From assembly GCA_023091665.1 (NCBI GenBank), contig JALJCQ010000014.1, positions 1,736,001-1,800,000 of the forward strand: a stretch of 64,000 nt of DNA. Reading direction: 5' to 3'. The notes beneath the pieces are model-generated. The model saw only the letters and a list, made by a program, of their open reading frames with translations, had not been told where the DNA came from and did no database searches. The stretch's first letter is position 1, and each line of letters opens with the position of its first letter. Of the stretch, positions 49,108 to 61,098 are shown piece by piece. Source of the DNA: Pythium myriotylum. Taxonomy: Eukaryota > Oomycota > Peronosporomycetes > Pythiales > Pythiaceae. The translations under genes and the position numbers were made by a program.

Positions 49108-50313
49108 ATGGGCCAAACACACTCGGCGCCACCCGCCGACGCGCTCCGCTTCCGCCTCATGGCTCGCGCCGCATACTTCGGCGACCTGGAGGAGCTGCGC
49201 GCGACCTTCCAGGCGTCGCTCGTGGCGCTCCAGGTCTCGCGCGCCACGTACCTGGACATTTGCATCCAGGAACAGAGCCACATCGACGCGCTGACCGACT
49301 CGCGCGACCGTGAGCGTCGCTCGAATGCGCTCCAGGACGAGAAAATGGAGTTCTTCTTGGCTATTGAGAGAGGTCGTATCGTGCTCGGAGACACGGTGCT
49401 CCACATTGCAGTGCGGTTAGGCCACGAGTCAGTCGTCGACTTCTTGCTTCTGACCGACCACGCCCCCCGTCCGCTTACCACAATGGGAACACCGGCCCCG
49501 CTCACGCGAAGACCCTTAAGTAGTGATAAAAAGGTGCCAGTACCTCGGAGCTTAGAGAAAGCGACCCCCAAGAGTACTGGATGTGGTCTTAACTCGACTC
49601 AGACACCAAACTTTAAAGGCGAGCTGCCGTTCGACGTTGCGGCGACAAAGGTCTTGAAACTTGTGCTCACCAATGTTGCCGATGTCCAGGAGGTATTTGG
49701 AGTCGAATACGCCGACGAGCCCAAAGTGCATCGTCTTGTACATTCATTGCGCCGTGTATGGCCGCTGTGGATGTTCGAAGGCCAGCAGGAAGCCGCAAAC
49801 CTCGTCCGGGTTCTCTACGATGCGCGGTCGTCCGATGCCGCCTTCGGGGCTCTCGTCAAAGTCACGCTCTCCTCGGCAGAGAGCTTCCGTGCTGCTGTAT
49901 CACGAGACGGAATCTTGATCGCTGCCAAGCTGCTTGCAGAGTGTGATGGCCAAATGAAGGTGGCTAGGGCCACAGTCCAGAAAACCTGGAACACTGACCA
50001 CAAACGCGGCTTGCTCTTTGCGATTTTCCAGGACACATTCCGAACGTGGCGCCACCGTCGTCAAAGTGAGCGCGACCAAGCCTTCGTTGATTTCTTCGAC
50101 AGCGCGATGGACTCTTGGCTCACTGTAGCTCAGGATCTGCGCCTCGATGAGAACAAGCTGGAATCCGAGCTGCTCGACCTAGCGACGCTGCGGCGGTACG
50201 ACCTCCACATCTGGAAAAGACGTCTTCGTCCTCCGCCTTCTTTAGTCGATGATCTATGTATGCATATCAACGCCTTGGAGAAGTATCTGGACCTGACGCA
50301 TCTCAAGGCCTAG
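49108..50313 (+). CDS. Ankyrin-like protein with N-myristoylation signal
   Basis: Single exon, 401 aa. The N-terminus MGQTHS has Gly2 and Ser6, the classic acceptor pattern for N-myristoyltransferase, so membrane attachment is likely. A first repeat (LMARAAYFGDLEELRATFQ) and a clear ankyrin repeat (GDTVLHIAVRLGHESVVDFLLLT) are followed by a Ser/Pro loop and then GELPFDVAATKVLKLVL. The C-terminal 200 residues are helical (EPKVHRLVHSLRRVWPLWMFEG, FAIFQDTFRTWRHRRQSERDQAFVDFF), without a recognised domain. Its function is unknown beyond likely protein binding at membranes. It is convergent with the B-box/UPF0652 gene, 47 bases apart. Confidence 0.7.
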   Translation: MGQTHSAPPADALRFRLMARAAYFGDLEELRATFQASLVALQVSRATYLDICIQEQSHIDALTDSRDRERRSNALQDEKMEFFLAIERGRIVLGDTVLHIAVRLGHESVVDFLLLTDHAPRPLTTMGTPAPLTRRPLSSDKKVPVPRSLEKATPKSTGCGLNSTQTPNFKGELPFDVAATKVLKLVLTNVADVQEVFGVEYADEPKVHRLVHSLRRVWPLWMFEGQQEAANLVRVLYDARSSDAAFGALVKVTLSSAESFRAAVSRDGILIAAKLLAECDGQMKVARATVQKTWNTDHKRGLLFAIFQDTFRTWRHRRQSERDQAFVDFFDSAMDSWLTVAQDLRLDENKLESELLDLATLRRYDLHIWKRRLRPPPSLVDDLCMHINALEKYLDLTHLKA

Positions 50314-50360
50314 CACATGTGACATCATAGCTTCTATTGATCCTTTTATACGTGGTGCTC

Positions 50361-52434
50361 TTAAGCAAACTTGCCATCGAACCCGACGAAGCCCGCAATC
50401 TTGAAGACCGGGAAAAATGGCTTCTCGTGGAGGTTCGAACACCAGTTCCACGCACTCGTCAGACGGCCATCAATGCACGACCCTGCCTCGAAGAAATTGT
50501 CCGCTCCACTTCCGTCAAATGCCTCACGGAAGAAGTCGCTGAGGATATCGCGCTTGAGCTTGGCCACACCGCCGAAGGTTACTTTAAAATACCTGTCGAG
50601 CTTGTTGTTACCCGCGGCCAACCCATCGATTGCGTCTACAGTCTTGACAATAGGTCGAAGGATATGACCAACTTGCGTGTACTTGTCGATAAACATCAGC
50701 GCATTGGGAACGTTCTTATCGCCAAGATGGATCACGCTAGAGCCAACCCAGCTGTCGAGCCGCCGCTGGGTCATGTGGAGGATAACGTGCATCGCTCGAG
50801 ACACACGCGGTGCAGGCTGAATACGGTGGAGGCCCTGGCCAGTGTCGCTCAATGTGTACTTCGCAGCACCGTCAAGCAAATCATCGTCCGTAAGACACCA
50901 CAGGCGGAACATATCGTGCGCGATTTCTCGCCACAGCGTGAGCGACTGGAGCACATAGTTGTATTGTCGAGTGTGGGAGTGAGACAACCGTGCTCCATCT
51001 TGGCCGCTAACGATAGCGAGCGAGTAGCCCTCATCTTCCTTGCGGGGGTCAAAGTTCTGTGTCAGCAACTCAATCATCCGGTCGATTGGGTCGCGTTCAA
51101 AGTACAGATGATAGTTGTTGTCGGCGATCGAATAGAGACACTGCTGGATACCGTCGCGATTGATCTTGGAGTTCACGTACTTACTACTAATCTCTTTGAT
51201 GGCATTTTCCTTGAGCTTGATCTGGCGCTGAATTTGTGGACGCGTTTTTCCTTCAGGAGCGACGACCATCGTCGCTGTCTCAATCTTAGGATCGCGAAGT
51301 ACCCCAAGCGCGTTCGCCTCTTCGAGAACATCATAAACCGTTTTGATCTTCGCGTGGCATGAAAATCCAAGAAGCTCTTGGATTTCTGGGCTCATAGCAT
51401 CTTGCATGATGTACATGAGCTTCCCGTACTCGCCACGCATCTTCTCTGGATTCATGATCTTGTAACGGCGGCCAAGCTCAAAGATTTCTTGGAATACCTC
51501 CTTCTTGTCACCAAAGTTCTTGTCATCCAGCATAGTTTGCCCGTCTTTATAGTTGAGGCCGACCATGATTCCGCTGAGGAAGCCGCAGATCTCTTGCAAC
51601 TGCGTGCGCAGTCTCTTGGCCGGGGCGAGATACGCTGGTGAGTCAAGCTTGTCGGTGTAGTTGCTCACGCTCAGTGCTGCCTCCAGCGTGCGCAACAGCT
51701 TGCGTTCCTCATACGTGAGTCGTACGGGGATCGACTTCGATCGTTCCAGTACAGTGCTCTGCGCCAGCGCCGCGCGCACGCTAGCACTAGTCGCAGCCGC
51801 GTCGCCATCCGCGTGCCCATTCGTGAGCCGCTCGAGCTGTGGTTTCTGAGCTCCCATGAGGCCACCGGCGAACGCACCTAGGAACAAGTTTCCCATGAGA
51901 TTACAAATGTTACCCGGCCTTGCGGACGCTCTCCAAGCACCAGGGTCCTCACTCGCATCATCGCTGTCACTGTCGTCGTCGCTCGAATCGTCGTCGTCCT
52001 CCTCCCTGCCATCAACGTCTTCGTCGGTTCCTTGCTTGGGCGGCCCCCCTTGGTCCACATCTATCTGCGATTATCACGGCGCCGTGAGTCTGGCGGTGTC
52101 GTCGACCGCACGCAGCCGAGCCCCCCACCTGCTGACTTGGCTTGCTCGCCGCCACGACCGGCTGGCTCGTGTGCGAGCGCCGCTGGCCCTTGCGGTGCTG
52201 CCCGCCGAAGCAGAGCTCGCAGAAGTAGTCGTGGCACTGCTCGCAGAAGAGCTCGGCCGCGTGGGCGCGGCACTCGACGCACGCCACGTCCCCGCTCGCC
52301 GTGCGCGCCACGGGGGCCTCGAGCGCCGCCGCGTCGGCCTCGGGGGCCGCCTCTTGCCGCAGCAGCGCCGCCATCTCCTCGCCCTCGGGCGCGTCGTCGT
52401 CCAGAATCGCCGAGAGCTTCCGCAGCCGGTCCAT
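50361..52434 (-). CDS. B-box zinc finger plus UPF0652 domain protein
   Basis: Exons 52434-52129 and 52064-50361 (669 aa; intron 64 nt). The start at 52434 is the first ATG of a frame that is open a further 21 codons upstream. Exon 1 carries a B-box-type zinc finger at residues 52-88 (CVECRAHAAELFCEQCHDYFC, with Cys52, 55, 64, 67, 72, 75 and His80, 88). A run of Asp/Ser (DEDVDGREEDDDDSSDDDSDSDD) follows the splice. From about 220 to the end lies the UPF0652 domain, with stretches such as IMVGLNYKDGQTMLDDKNFGD, YGKLMYIMQDAMSPEIQELLGF, RQYNYVLQSLTLWREIAHDM and KYTLSDTGQGLHRIQPAPR. This domain is conserved across eukaryotes without a settled biochemical role. The product is probably intracellular and adaptor-like. 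Confidence 0.85.
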
Positions 52435-52644
52435 CGTCGCCTTCTTCCCCTCCAGGGCTCCAGACCCGAAACGCCTGGGAGCATTGTACTGAGCCAATCC
52501 ACTAGAAAGTATGCGTTTGATTTGTCATTAATGGAACTCGAACGGCCAATGGTCGAAGAGACGAACGAACATGAGACAATAGATGACGCTGCAAGTCCGG
52601 ATGAGGCGGCGAGAGTGCTATTGGGTTCCTTTGTCGTCGACACG

Positions 52645-54825
52645 TCACCGGCCCCCGCGCATGCCGCGCATGCCTCCTCCCCCTCGCATGCCCATGGGCG
52701 CTTGGTGTCCTCCAAATCGGCCGCCCATGGGCGGTCCGTAGGCGTTCCCGTAGTCGGCGGGCATGCCGGGCCCGCCGCCGCCCATGTGCGGAGGCGGCGG
52801 ACCGCCGACCACTTCATGTGCGAACTGGCAGCTAGCGCCGTGGCGACACCCGGCAGGGGAAGCAAAGTACATGCATGGAGAGCCACGCTTGCCCATCCGT
52901 TTCGCCGGCGGGCCATCGGCGAGCACACCGCCCGGCGCTTTGCGTTTGAGGGACTGGTGATGCATGGGCGGCTGTTGGCCGTGTGGCGGAGGGCCATACT
53001 GCCGGTTGTAGTCGTATCCCGGGGGTGCGCCACCCACTGGCGGAGGACCATTGTGGTAGCCACCTCCTCCTCCATACTTACTGTAGCCACCATCGTAGGA
53101 GCCCGGGGGCGGCTGAGAGCCAAAGCGTTGGCCCATCGGTGGTGGGCCCTGATGCGGTTGATGATACTGTTGTGGATGGCCTTGGTGACGATGGTAATCG
53201 ACTATCTCCATCACACGGCCGTCCGAAATGTGGTTGCCATTGCGTTGGGCCTCCTCGTAGACCATGGGCAGCACGTGTTCGTTCTCCATGAGAAGCGCAA
53301 TAGTGTTGCGGTGCAAAGGACCCAGAGCGTCCCGGAGAGCGCGCTCTTCTTTCGTCTCACCAGGATCCACGGCACTCGATGCCGGAGCTGTGGCACCTGC
53401 TGGTGCGGAGTCTACATCTGAGAGGGGAATCTCCTTCGGCGCGCCACGATGCGGCTCGTTGGTCCGCGTCCACTCCTTTGGAGAAAGTGGCGGTACTTCG
53501 CCATCCAGCACTAAAAACTCCATCTCCCGACGTGTACGCGCACTTTGTGTTTCTACTTCTTCCGTTTTCACGGCCTCACGACGACTTGCGAGCGCCTCTG
53601 GCAGCATGAACAGCGCGGGGGTTGTCCACTCGTGTGCGATCACGACGTGGAAGGCCTCGCGCTCCTTGTGTGGTTTCATCGCCATTCGCTCGGCTTCGTG
53701 TTCACGCAGCTTGGCATCCTTAAAACTGTTCTCATCGTGAGGAGAGTGATGGATCATGTCACGCCAGGACTCAATAAGCTTGACCTTGACAAGTTCCTTC
53801 CCTTCTTCGTCAGCCCAGCGAATCTTCTTGGATACGGAAGTCGTGGCGACAGTCTTGAAGCTCTGGATAGCAGGCAGTTGCATGAGAACGTCTTCTTTTG
53901 CCGACGTTTCAGTCGAGGTCTCAGACGCAATCTGCTTACTAGAGGAGTCATTGCTACTCTGTTTATTATCAGGAGAGGAATCCTTGGTGGATTTGGCGGC
54001 ATCTTTAGCTGACTTGCGCTGCATCAAGTTTCCGATGAGCTCGGACGACTTGGATGTAGATGATGAGGCCGCAGAGGAGGGTGGGCGCTCAAGGAACTTG
54101 ATCGGTCGAGACTTTTTCTGAGCTTTCAATTCTTTGTGTGGAGCTTCGGCAACCGGCTTTGAGCTTGACGCTGGAGCAGCTGCAGGCGTTGGTGTTGGGG
54201 CCGAGACAGACTTCACCTCCGTCTTGGGGACGTCAGATGTCACAGATGTACTGGAACCCGTGCTCGAACTTGTTTTGTTCCGCTCCTTCTCCTTCTCGGT
54301 GAACCTCGCACGCCAGTGCTTTAGCAGATCCTGGGCTGCTCGTCGCACTTTCTCTTCTTGAGCAGTCTTGCGGAGCTTGACGATGGGCTCGTTGATGCGA
54401 GCTTCGGTAATGCTAGCGAGCTGCACAGGAAGAACCTTCAGGACATCGAGCAAGAGAACCAGCAGGTCACTGTAGTTCCACTCGACCGCTTCGTCGAGCC
54501 ATCTCTTGGCGATCTTGAGACCACCACACTTCTCAAAAGCTGCTGTGCAGGTCTTGGACAACTTGGAGTCTGAGGATGTGGCGGTTGCGCGGAGAATCAC
54601 GAGCACGAGTGCCTCGTCTGCTTCAGTCTTGGCGCGCTGGAGTACTTGGATGAACTTGTTCACAAAGTTGACTGACCGAACGCGTTGTTTGTCGTCGATA
54701 AGCTGAACGAGTGCGACCTCGGTCGCGTTCACAGGCAGCGCATCCGCAGGTATGGCAGGATCCCAGATGAGTTGCTTGAGCACGTCGGGGATGACGTCGG
54801 TCATCGGCTCGACTTTGGCTTGCAT
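52645..54825 (-). CDS. PPP1R10: PNUTS-like (PPP1R10) PP1-binding nuclear protein
   Basis: Single exon, 726 aa, with the whole PNUTS domain order. A TFIIS N-terminal/LW-type helical domain occupies about residues 15-185 (VQLIDDKQRVRSVNFVNKFIQVLQ, YSDLLVLLLDVLKVLPVQLASI). A Ser/Lys-rich linker leads to KKIRWADEEGKELVKVKLIESW at about 330, the PP1-docking motif in the form K-I-R-W. Near the C-terminus is a CCCH zinc finger (CMYFASPAGCRHGASCQFAH; spacing C-x8-C-x5-C-x3-H), flanked by Gly/Pro/Tyr- and Gly/Arg-rich tracts. In animals PNUTS targets PP1 to RNA polymerase II and RNA 3'-end machinery. The B-box gene lies 210 bases downstream on the same strand. Confidence 0.88.
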   Translation of the reverse strand: MQAKVEPMTDVIPDVLKQLIWDPAIPADALPVNATEVALVQLIDDKQRVRSVNFVNKFIQVLQRAKTEADEALVLVILRATATSSDSKLSKTCTAAFEKCGGLKIAKRWLDEAVEWNYSDLLVLLLDVLKVLPVQLASITEARINEPIVKLRKTAQEEKVRRAAQDLLKHWRARFTEKEKERNKTSSSTGSSTSVTSDVPKTEVKSVSAPTPTPAAAPASSSKPVAEAPHKELKAQKKSRPIKFLERPPSSAASSSTSKSSELIGNLMQRKSAKDAAKSTKDSSPDNKQSSNDSSSKQIASETSTETSAKEDVLMQLPAIQSFKTVATTSVSKKIRWADEEGKELVKVKLIESWRDMIHHSPHDENSFKDAKLREHEAERMAMKPHKEREAFHVVIAHEWTTPALFMLPEALASRREAVKTEEVETQSARTRREMEFLVLDGEVPPLSPKEWTRTNEPHRGAPKEIPLSDVDSAPAGATAPASSAVDPGETKEERALRDALGPLHRNTIALLMENEHVLPMVYEEAQRNGNHISDGRVMEIVDYHRHQGHPQQYHQPHQGPPPMGQRFGSQPPPGSYDGGYSKYGGGGGYHNGPPPVGGAPPGYDYNRQYGPPPHGQQPPMHHQSLKRKAPGGVLADGPPAKRMGKRGSPCMYFASPAGCRHGASCQFAHEVVGGPPPPHMGGGGPGMPADYGNAYGPPMGGRFGGHQAPMGMRGGGGMRGMRGGR

Positions 54826-55793
54826 TACTACACGTCACGCACATCGAGTGAGTCCATCGTTCGGCTAATGAGTTGGAGGACAACGAAGAAGCGTGTTCGT
54901 GGTCGTGTGGTGGATGCGTTCGTGGAATGACAACGATTACCACGACGTGAACTAATGACCCCATCCAAGAGGCTGTGAAGGCAGCACGTCTACAAGGACG
55001 AAAGACAAGTCTCTCTTCCACGCCAAATGCAAGCCACGACTTGCTTCCAAGCCCGCGGCACTGACACACTAGAAGCTGTCTATACGAGTGCATAGGACAC
55101 CCAACAACTCCTTGTCTGTCACGCATCGTCTCCACTATACCAGGTGTTCTTTTCACTCATACGCATCCACTCACTCCCACGAAAACCTCTTTATCGTCGT
55201 CGCTGGGGAACTAAGATGGCGATATTACCTTTCGATATGGACGAGATGAAGCCGTCGCGGCAGTCTCAAGTTGATTCGGTCGTGAATCGGCGGTGTGTTC
55301 GCTCGAGCGGCGTCCTCGCTGTTTCGGGCGGAGGCGTCGGCAGGTTGCAGCTCTTCGAGAATCGCTCGCGAGACGGCCGACGGGTCGGGGCGTTGAGGAC
55401 GAGGCAAAGGCGGAGGCAAGGCGAGTCTGGCGCTCTCCTTTCTCTCTCTCTCTCTCACACTCTCTTCTTTCTCTCTTCTTTCTCTCTCCTACACCTAGCG
55501 ACTACACTAGCGACGCCAACGACGACGTGCGTTGTCCGTTCGGGCACGTCGGTGGGGGATTTTCCAGATTGGCGACGGGAGAGAAGGAGGAAGAAGGAGA
55601 GGGGGTTACTGGCTCGAGGCGGTTCGGATCCCAAGGTGGACCGGTTAATTTCTATTTTCACTTGGATAGATTATACAAGACCATTGCTTCACGGTTCGTG
55701 GCCAGTATTCATAGCCGGTCTGGGATGGCTACTTTCGCAAAATACAGATTCTCCCAGTGAGTGAAGGTCAGTTCAAAGGTGTTCCTATCAGCC
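54826..55793. other. Intergenic region of about 970 bases with a TC tract
   Basis: This lies between the PNUTS-like start and the DENN-WD40 3' end (both minus). A plus-strand frame at 55144-55764 contains several ATGs but codes for Arg/Ser/Leu-rich sequence passing through a TC microsatellite, so it was not called. The PNUTS promoter should be in the proximal 300 bases. Nothing else is recognised. Confidence 0.4.
55433..55489. repeat. Pyrimidine (TC/TTC) microsatellite
   Basis: About 57 bases are nearly all C and T, made of TC units with a few TTC and one CACAC interruption. It is an intergenic simple repeat, possibly polymorphic between strains. Confidence 0.8.
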
Positions 55794-58700
55794 TCACGTT
55801 CTTAACTGACTTGTTGTGTCGGTCCCGTCTATGTCCCATACGCGGACGGAGCCGTCCCAGGAGCCCGAGAAGACACTCGAGTCCTGGAGCAGCATGCTCG
55901 TCACGCCCGACTGATGCGCGCGCGACTCGCCCAGGCAGACGCCCGACTGCATGTCCCAGACGCGCAGCGACCCGTCCTCGCTGCCCGACACGAGCCGCGT
56001 GAAGTCGCGCTGCAGACACGTCACAGGCCCGAGATGTCCGGCCAGCGCCAGCCGCGGACCCTTCTGCACGTACCGCAAGTCCCACACGCGCACGATGCCG
56101 TCGGCCGAGCCCGTGCAGATGTTCGGATCCGCGGGGCCGCCGAGACTCAGACACAAGACTGGGCCACCGTGGCCGCGCAAAGCGTGCGAGTAGCTGCCGT
56201 CGCGGAAGCGCGCATCCCACACCTTCGCGACACGATCGTTTGCCGCCGTCACCAAGCGATCGCCCGTGATGTGAATTTCTCGAATGCACCCGCGGTGGGC
56301 CTGCACGGTGGAGCGCAGTTTGGTTGAGCCCAAGTCCCACCACTTCAACGTGAACTCGTCGCGTGTCCCGCTGACGAGGTTGTCGAAATGCGCAAGATAG
56401 CGGAGGCTACTCACGCCGGGTCGGCTGCCCCCACCGCTCGAACCCAAAACGGCCACGCTGTGATCTTTGGACGTATCCCACAGTCGAATTGTCGCGTCCA
56501 TAGATCCAGAGGCAACTATTGCGCGATCAGTTGATAGTTGGCGGCCGATCTCCAGGCAAGTCACGGCGGCCGTGTGGCCCTTCATCACGAGGCTCTTTCG
56601 TGACACAGTTGCGCCATCGATCAGATCAGAGCGGACATTCGTGAGATCAGACGATATTACTTCGCCGTGGGCAGGAGAGGATGAGAGAAACCCGAAAATG
56701 TGGCTTCGCTTTCGCGGTGAAGCCTTGAGATCCCATACTCGAAGAGTGTGGTCGCGCGAGCCCGAGATCAGCGTTTGGCCTTGCATCTGAACGGTGATAA
56801 CTGCATCGGTGTGTCCGTCAAGCCGGGTATTCACCATACTTCTCGATCCAGCGTTTGTTTGCGATAAGTCGGCTATAATGATCTGAGGTTCTGCTAGCCC
56901 ACAAGCTACACGGCCGTAGTAAGCAGAAAGGCAAAGCACCGGTGTGTTCTGCATGCATAACAAAGACGAAGGTGCTGGCGGAATAGCGTTACTGGGACCA
57001 CGTCGACGGGACCCTGAAGACGGTGATATCCCAATTACATGCACGTCGCCTGGAGCAGCTCTAGTTGATTTCGGAGCTGTGGGAGGCCATCGGGCAACAC
57101 CAGGTATCGGCGGTCCCTCTTGCACAGACATTTTTCGCCTGATCACTGTATCCAAGTCGTACTGAGGACGAGCTGCAGCACCTGGTGAAACCTCACGAGG
57201 AAGAACTGTCGACGTTTTCGTTCCACCAATGGCTTCCGACGGTGGCTTTTTAGCCTGGGAAACCACCAGCGGACTAGCTGCCGTGTCCTTCGACAGTTCA
57301 ACCGCTCGAAACACATTCTCGACCAACTGTCTTAACGTGTCGCGTACCTCGCTGTCTTTTTGGTATGTCGAACACATCACAGTGACAAAGGTTTGAACGT
57401 TGCCAACTGGAACCTCGACAGACAGCATGTCGTAGACCAAGCTGCCGATGACTGAGAAGAAAATTTCATCTGAAACGGAGGTAACCACATCGCTCCCGTC
57501 CCTCGAGACAGACACGAGAGCACCAATCGTTCCTCCTGCCAGTAAGACTGCATCGATCTCCTTGCTGAAAGCATGCTGCCACATATCTAGGGACCGACAT
57601 ATCGGACGTACCCGTAACAACTGGACGAGATATTCTTTCTTAGCTGGATAAGCAAACAAAGCAACAACTAGAGTGAGTATAAGGTGCTCCTCATTTTGCC
57701 TTGAACAAGACTCACTTACCAACCCCGATTCCGCTGTGCTTGTCCTCCACGAAGTGATAGTACTGAGTAGCGACCTGCAACATACCTCGCGCATTTGTGA
57801 AGTCTTCGTGGACATTGCACTGATCCAGTAAATTCTCGGACAAACGCGCAAGGAAATGGAATCCCAGGTCGCCAAGGCAGCTACCTGAGCCTTTGGGGTT
57901 GTACCAGGCTGTGACTACTCCTGAGTTCACTTTGGTGGCATAGTGTTGGCTTGGTTGCATCAGGATGATCACAAACAGGTCTCGTGCGTACTGATTCTTG
58001 AAGTGGGTTTTGCATTGCTGCGGGAAAAAATGCGTGTTAGTAGCAGCAATCTCGACAAGTTCCCGTGTTCACGCACCTTTTCTTCATCTTGAGTCAGTTG
58101 ATCGTCCGATGTAAATACGGACGTGAGGCACTTGTGTAAGAGCTGCTCAATTCGCTCTTCGTCTTTCGAGAGCATGCGTGTAGATATCGCCAAAGCTGTG
58201 GCTGAGTGGCCCAGCGGCTCATGAGAATAAATCAACTGTCTCTGATTGACTTCATGCGGACGGCGCAACCAGTCGGAATGTAATTCCAATATCTTGTGAT
58301 CAACTCCAAGAGCGCTGGCTACATCATGATAATCAAGGCTACGATTCATCAACTCAGCGAAACGGGCATCCATAACATCTGCACGTAAGCCCCCGACACC
58401 TCGCATTTTCAGCAGTTCGCTAGGATCAATGATCGAATCAAGTGCCAATTCCAGCATTCCTCCAAGTGACGTCTGAGCAGAAGAAGAGTCAGATTTTGCC
58501 AAGTTGGGACCCATGTCTGTTGATAATTCAGACTCAGTTGTTGCGATATTGTCTGGCATTTGGTAGACGGGCGTCGACATAGTCGCAAACTTGTGTGCAT
58601 CCAGACTTGCAAGGTCTTCAGTTGGTGTGTCCAAGCAGGGGGGGCGGGACTGTGGCCATTCGATGGCTTGACTGCTTCGCAGCAATGTCGAATAAACAGT

Positions 58701-61098
58701 GTGGAAAACGTTGAGCTCTGCTGTGTCATGACTTTCAAGGAATGCTTGAAATGCTTGTGTACAAAATAATCGAGTGAGGAAAGGCGTAGCTTCGTTATCG
58801 ACGGTATGCAAAGCAAAAAAACGACGCTTGTCAAAAACTGGTAAATTCTGGTTGACGAAGAAAAGGCAATCACGGTAACCTTTGAGCATTGTCGCTAAGA
58901 AGCACACGAATTCGCCTCGTATCAATCTCTCCGTCTGCTCACTCCAATATATCCCGCAGTCTAGAGATGGAGAGCTGCTTGACACCTTGGCCTCGATGTC
59001 GAAATGCACAATATTGTTGACTCTTGCATGAAGAGCTCTAGCAAGTCGAAGGGGGAGTAATGGTTCGCTGTCGTGGCGTTGGACAGATCCTCGGTCGATA
59101 TCAACTATAACGAGATGCTCAGGGCGGCCGTTTTCGAGTAAGTCCGGTAGCCAACTGGAGTTGACGCCAAGGATGTACGGCAGAGGTGCCTGAAGGTACT
59201 CGGACAAGACGCTAGGTAGGATTGGGACGTATGGGTGCTGCCATCGGAAGGGATAAATAAGAGAACAAAGGCCTTCGGCGATGGGGCTCAAAACAGACAT
59301 CTGTGTTGAGTGAAGTAGAACCCGGTATTCGCATAACATGAGCGCCGTTACTTCAATGATACTCCTCACATCAAAATGCTCGAAAAGAGGAAGCAGCGAG
59401 TAAACGAGGGGCTGAAAGTTTACTTGAGCATGATTGATCGCCGCTAATGTTAGTGGAGGAGCCTTCTTCGGGGATTGAAGCTTGTCAAGACCCTCTGCTT
59501 GGTTAGCGTTTGCATTATCTCGCCTGAACACCTTCAAGTTGCAGTTGTATGGCTCCGCGTGTTGTTGGTAGATTGTGAAATCCGTCGGTAGCACTATACG
59601 TAAACGACCTATGTCCGGCAAGCTAAACTCAACTCCGAGCACACCTCGCACTGGGGTCAACACACCGTAGCACAACTCCACAAGCAACCGTTCAGCATCA
59701 TAACTTCGATCACAACCCGGCTTGCTTGACGTTATCCATGTATGAGCAAAGCTTAGTAAACAAGTCGTCAGGTCTTCGATTAGGGGCAGTCGAGAGAGGA
59801 AAGCAATACATGTCGCTTGCCAAATGTTTGTGGGACCAGTTCTTGGGCGGTGATACATCATGACGCAAACAGCGTAGGACCTCGAGAGTCCGTCGGATCC
59901 GCCGACGAGCACGAAGGAGAAGACTTTCGATCTTGGTCGAGTTACTTGCTCCACCGCTTCGGGGCCTCCTGGAAAACAAAACCACTCAATTTTGGTGGGT
60001 AATGGGAAGCCAGGGCGATCCGCGACTGGATAGCGAAAGAGCATGACATTCTCGCTGCCAAAATCAACGTGGGGTCCGACGACAATCGCATAGTCGAGAA
60101 TGCCTGTGCTCATGGGGAACGCTTGGGGTGTTGTCCCGAGAGGTGACGGCGGAAAAATTACTGTCTGAGCTGGGTCTGTGATCTGAGTCATGGTGAGGGG
60201 AGGTGGTCTGCCAGGTCGGACCATTACGCTTGACTCTGCGCGAGCGGAGCGGGCTCTTCCGCCGAAGGGAGTAAAGCAAACAGACACTCGAATCGCCGTA
60301 CGCAACGATGTGAACGACTCTTTCGAGACAAGTGGATACCACTGCTCAATTTCTTCAGCTTCAGGGAGACGCACAAGGGGCATGTGGACTACAATGCAGC
60401 CAGTCCGTGAGCTACATGAGTCAAGACGGATCTCTCCAAGCAAACTTCACACCCTTCCCGACGAAGCCAGGTGATGCCAATACTGATTCGTCGCAGCGAA
60501 GAGGCAGATTGTAGTACGGTTCGTTCTTTGCTCGATCAACGCACACGAGTCGAAGTTCGTCCGTTGTCGAGACGTTGTCGAAGAAGAACTCCTGCAGAAT
60601 ATGTGTGAATGCTGATGTCGAAACGATACAACACGGAGCCGCACCTCATTCCAGAACACCGAGGACCCCCGCATGGCAGAACTCGTGGCAAGTGCACGGG
60701 TGGAAGAGGCTAATCTCAGCAGCACGCACACTGAGTGGAAGGCAACTTTGTCACCAGGAGGTGCAATGGGGCCTTTGGTTCTCGTCCCATTTGCATGGCG
60801 TCGCCGCAGCCACGACGGCGCCGGAGACGGCGCACGGTCTGCAGAGTCGCTCGCACCGGGGAAGTCAGCAATCTGGATCACTGGAGAGACAGAGAAGAGC
60901 TCGTGAGCTCCCGCGAGCGCGTCGACCAGCGGCGCTCGGCGCACCTTTGACGCGCAGCGCGCCCGTGAGCACGAGCCCGGGCTTGGCGGCGCGCTGCTCG
61001 GACGCGTAGACGACGGCGGCGCTCGTGGGCGAGAGCAGCTCGTTCTGCTTGGAGAAGCGCGCGAGCGACGTGACGGGGTCGGGCATGGCGCGACTCAT
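55794..61098 (-). CDS. C2-DENN-WD40 protein (SCD1-like Rab GEF)
   Basis: Six exons, right to left: 61098-60945, 60880-60645, 60591-60518, 60444-58077, 58017-57720 and 57667-55794 (1667 aa; introns 52-73 nt). An N-terminal C2 domain (about 45-230) is assembled from four exons: GALRVKVIQIADF, VFWNEEFFFDNV, LRLVCVDRAKNEPLLGEIRLD and EQWYPLVSKE. A tripartite DENN module follows (about 280-800) with FSFVLVGGSDGLSRSYAVC, FEHFDVRSIIEVTALML and VLLHSTQMSVLSPIAEGLCSLIYPF. The last 500 residues hold at least seven WD40 repeats (LISGSRDHTLRVWDL, IVASGSMDATIRLWDTS, NICTGSADGIVRVWDL, LVSGSEDGSLRVWDM). DENN proteins exchange nucleotide on Rab GTPases; plant SCD1 joins DENN to WD40 for exocytosis and cytokinesis. 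The frame demands the 60445-60517 intron to link DRAKNEP to LLGEIRL. Confidence 0.88.

Noticed and set aside
55144..55764. Plus-strand frame of about 200 codons upstream of the DENN gene 3' end
   Set aside because: It reads through a TC microsatellite and gives Ser/Leu/Arg runs. There is no family resemblance or splice support.
60445..60517. Reading exon 3 of the DENN gene straight through without an intron
   Set aside because: The frame meets a stop soon after. Only the GTACTA donor at phase 2 joins DRAKNEP to LLGEIRL and keeps the C2 fold.
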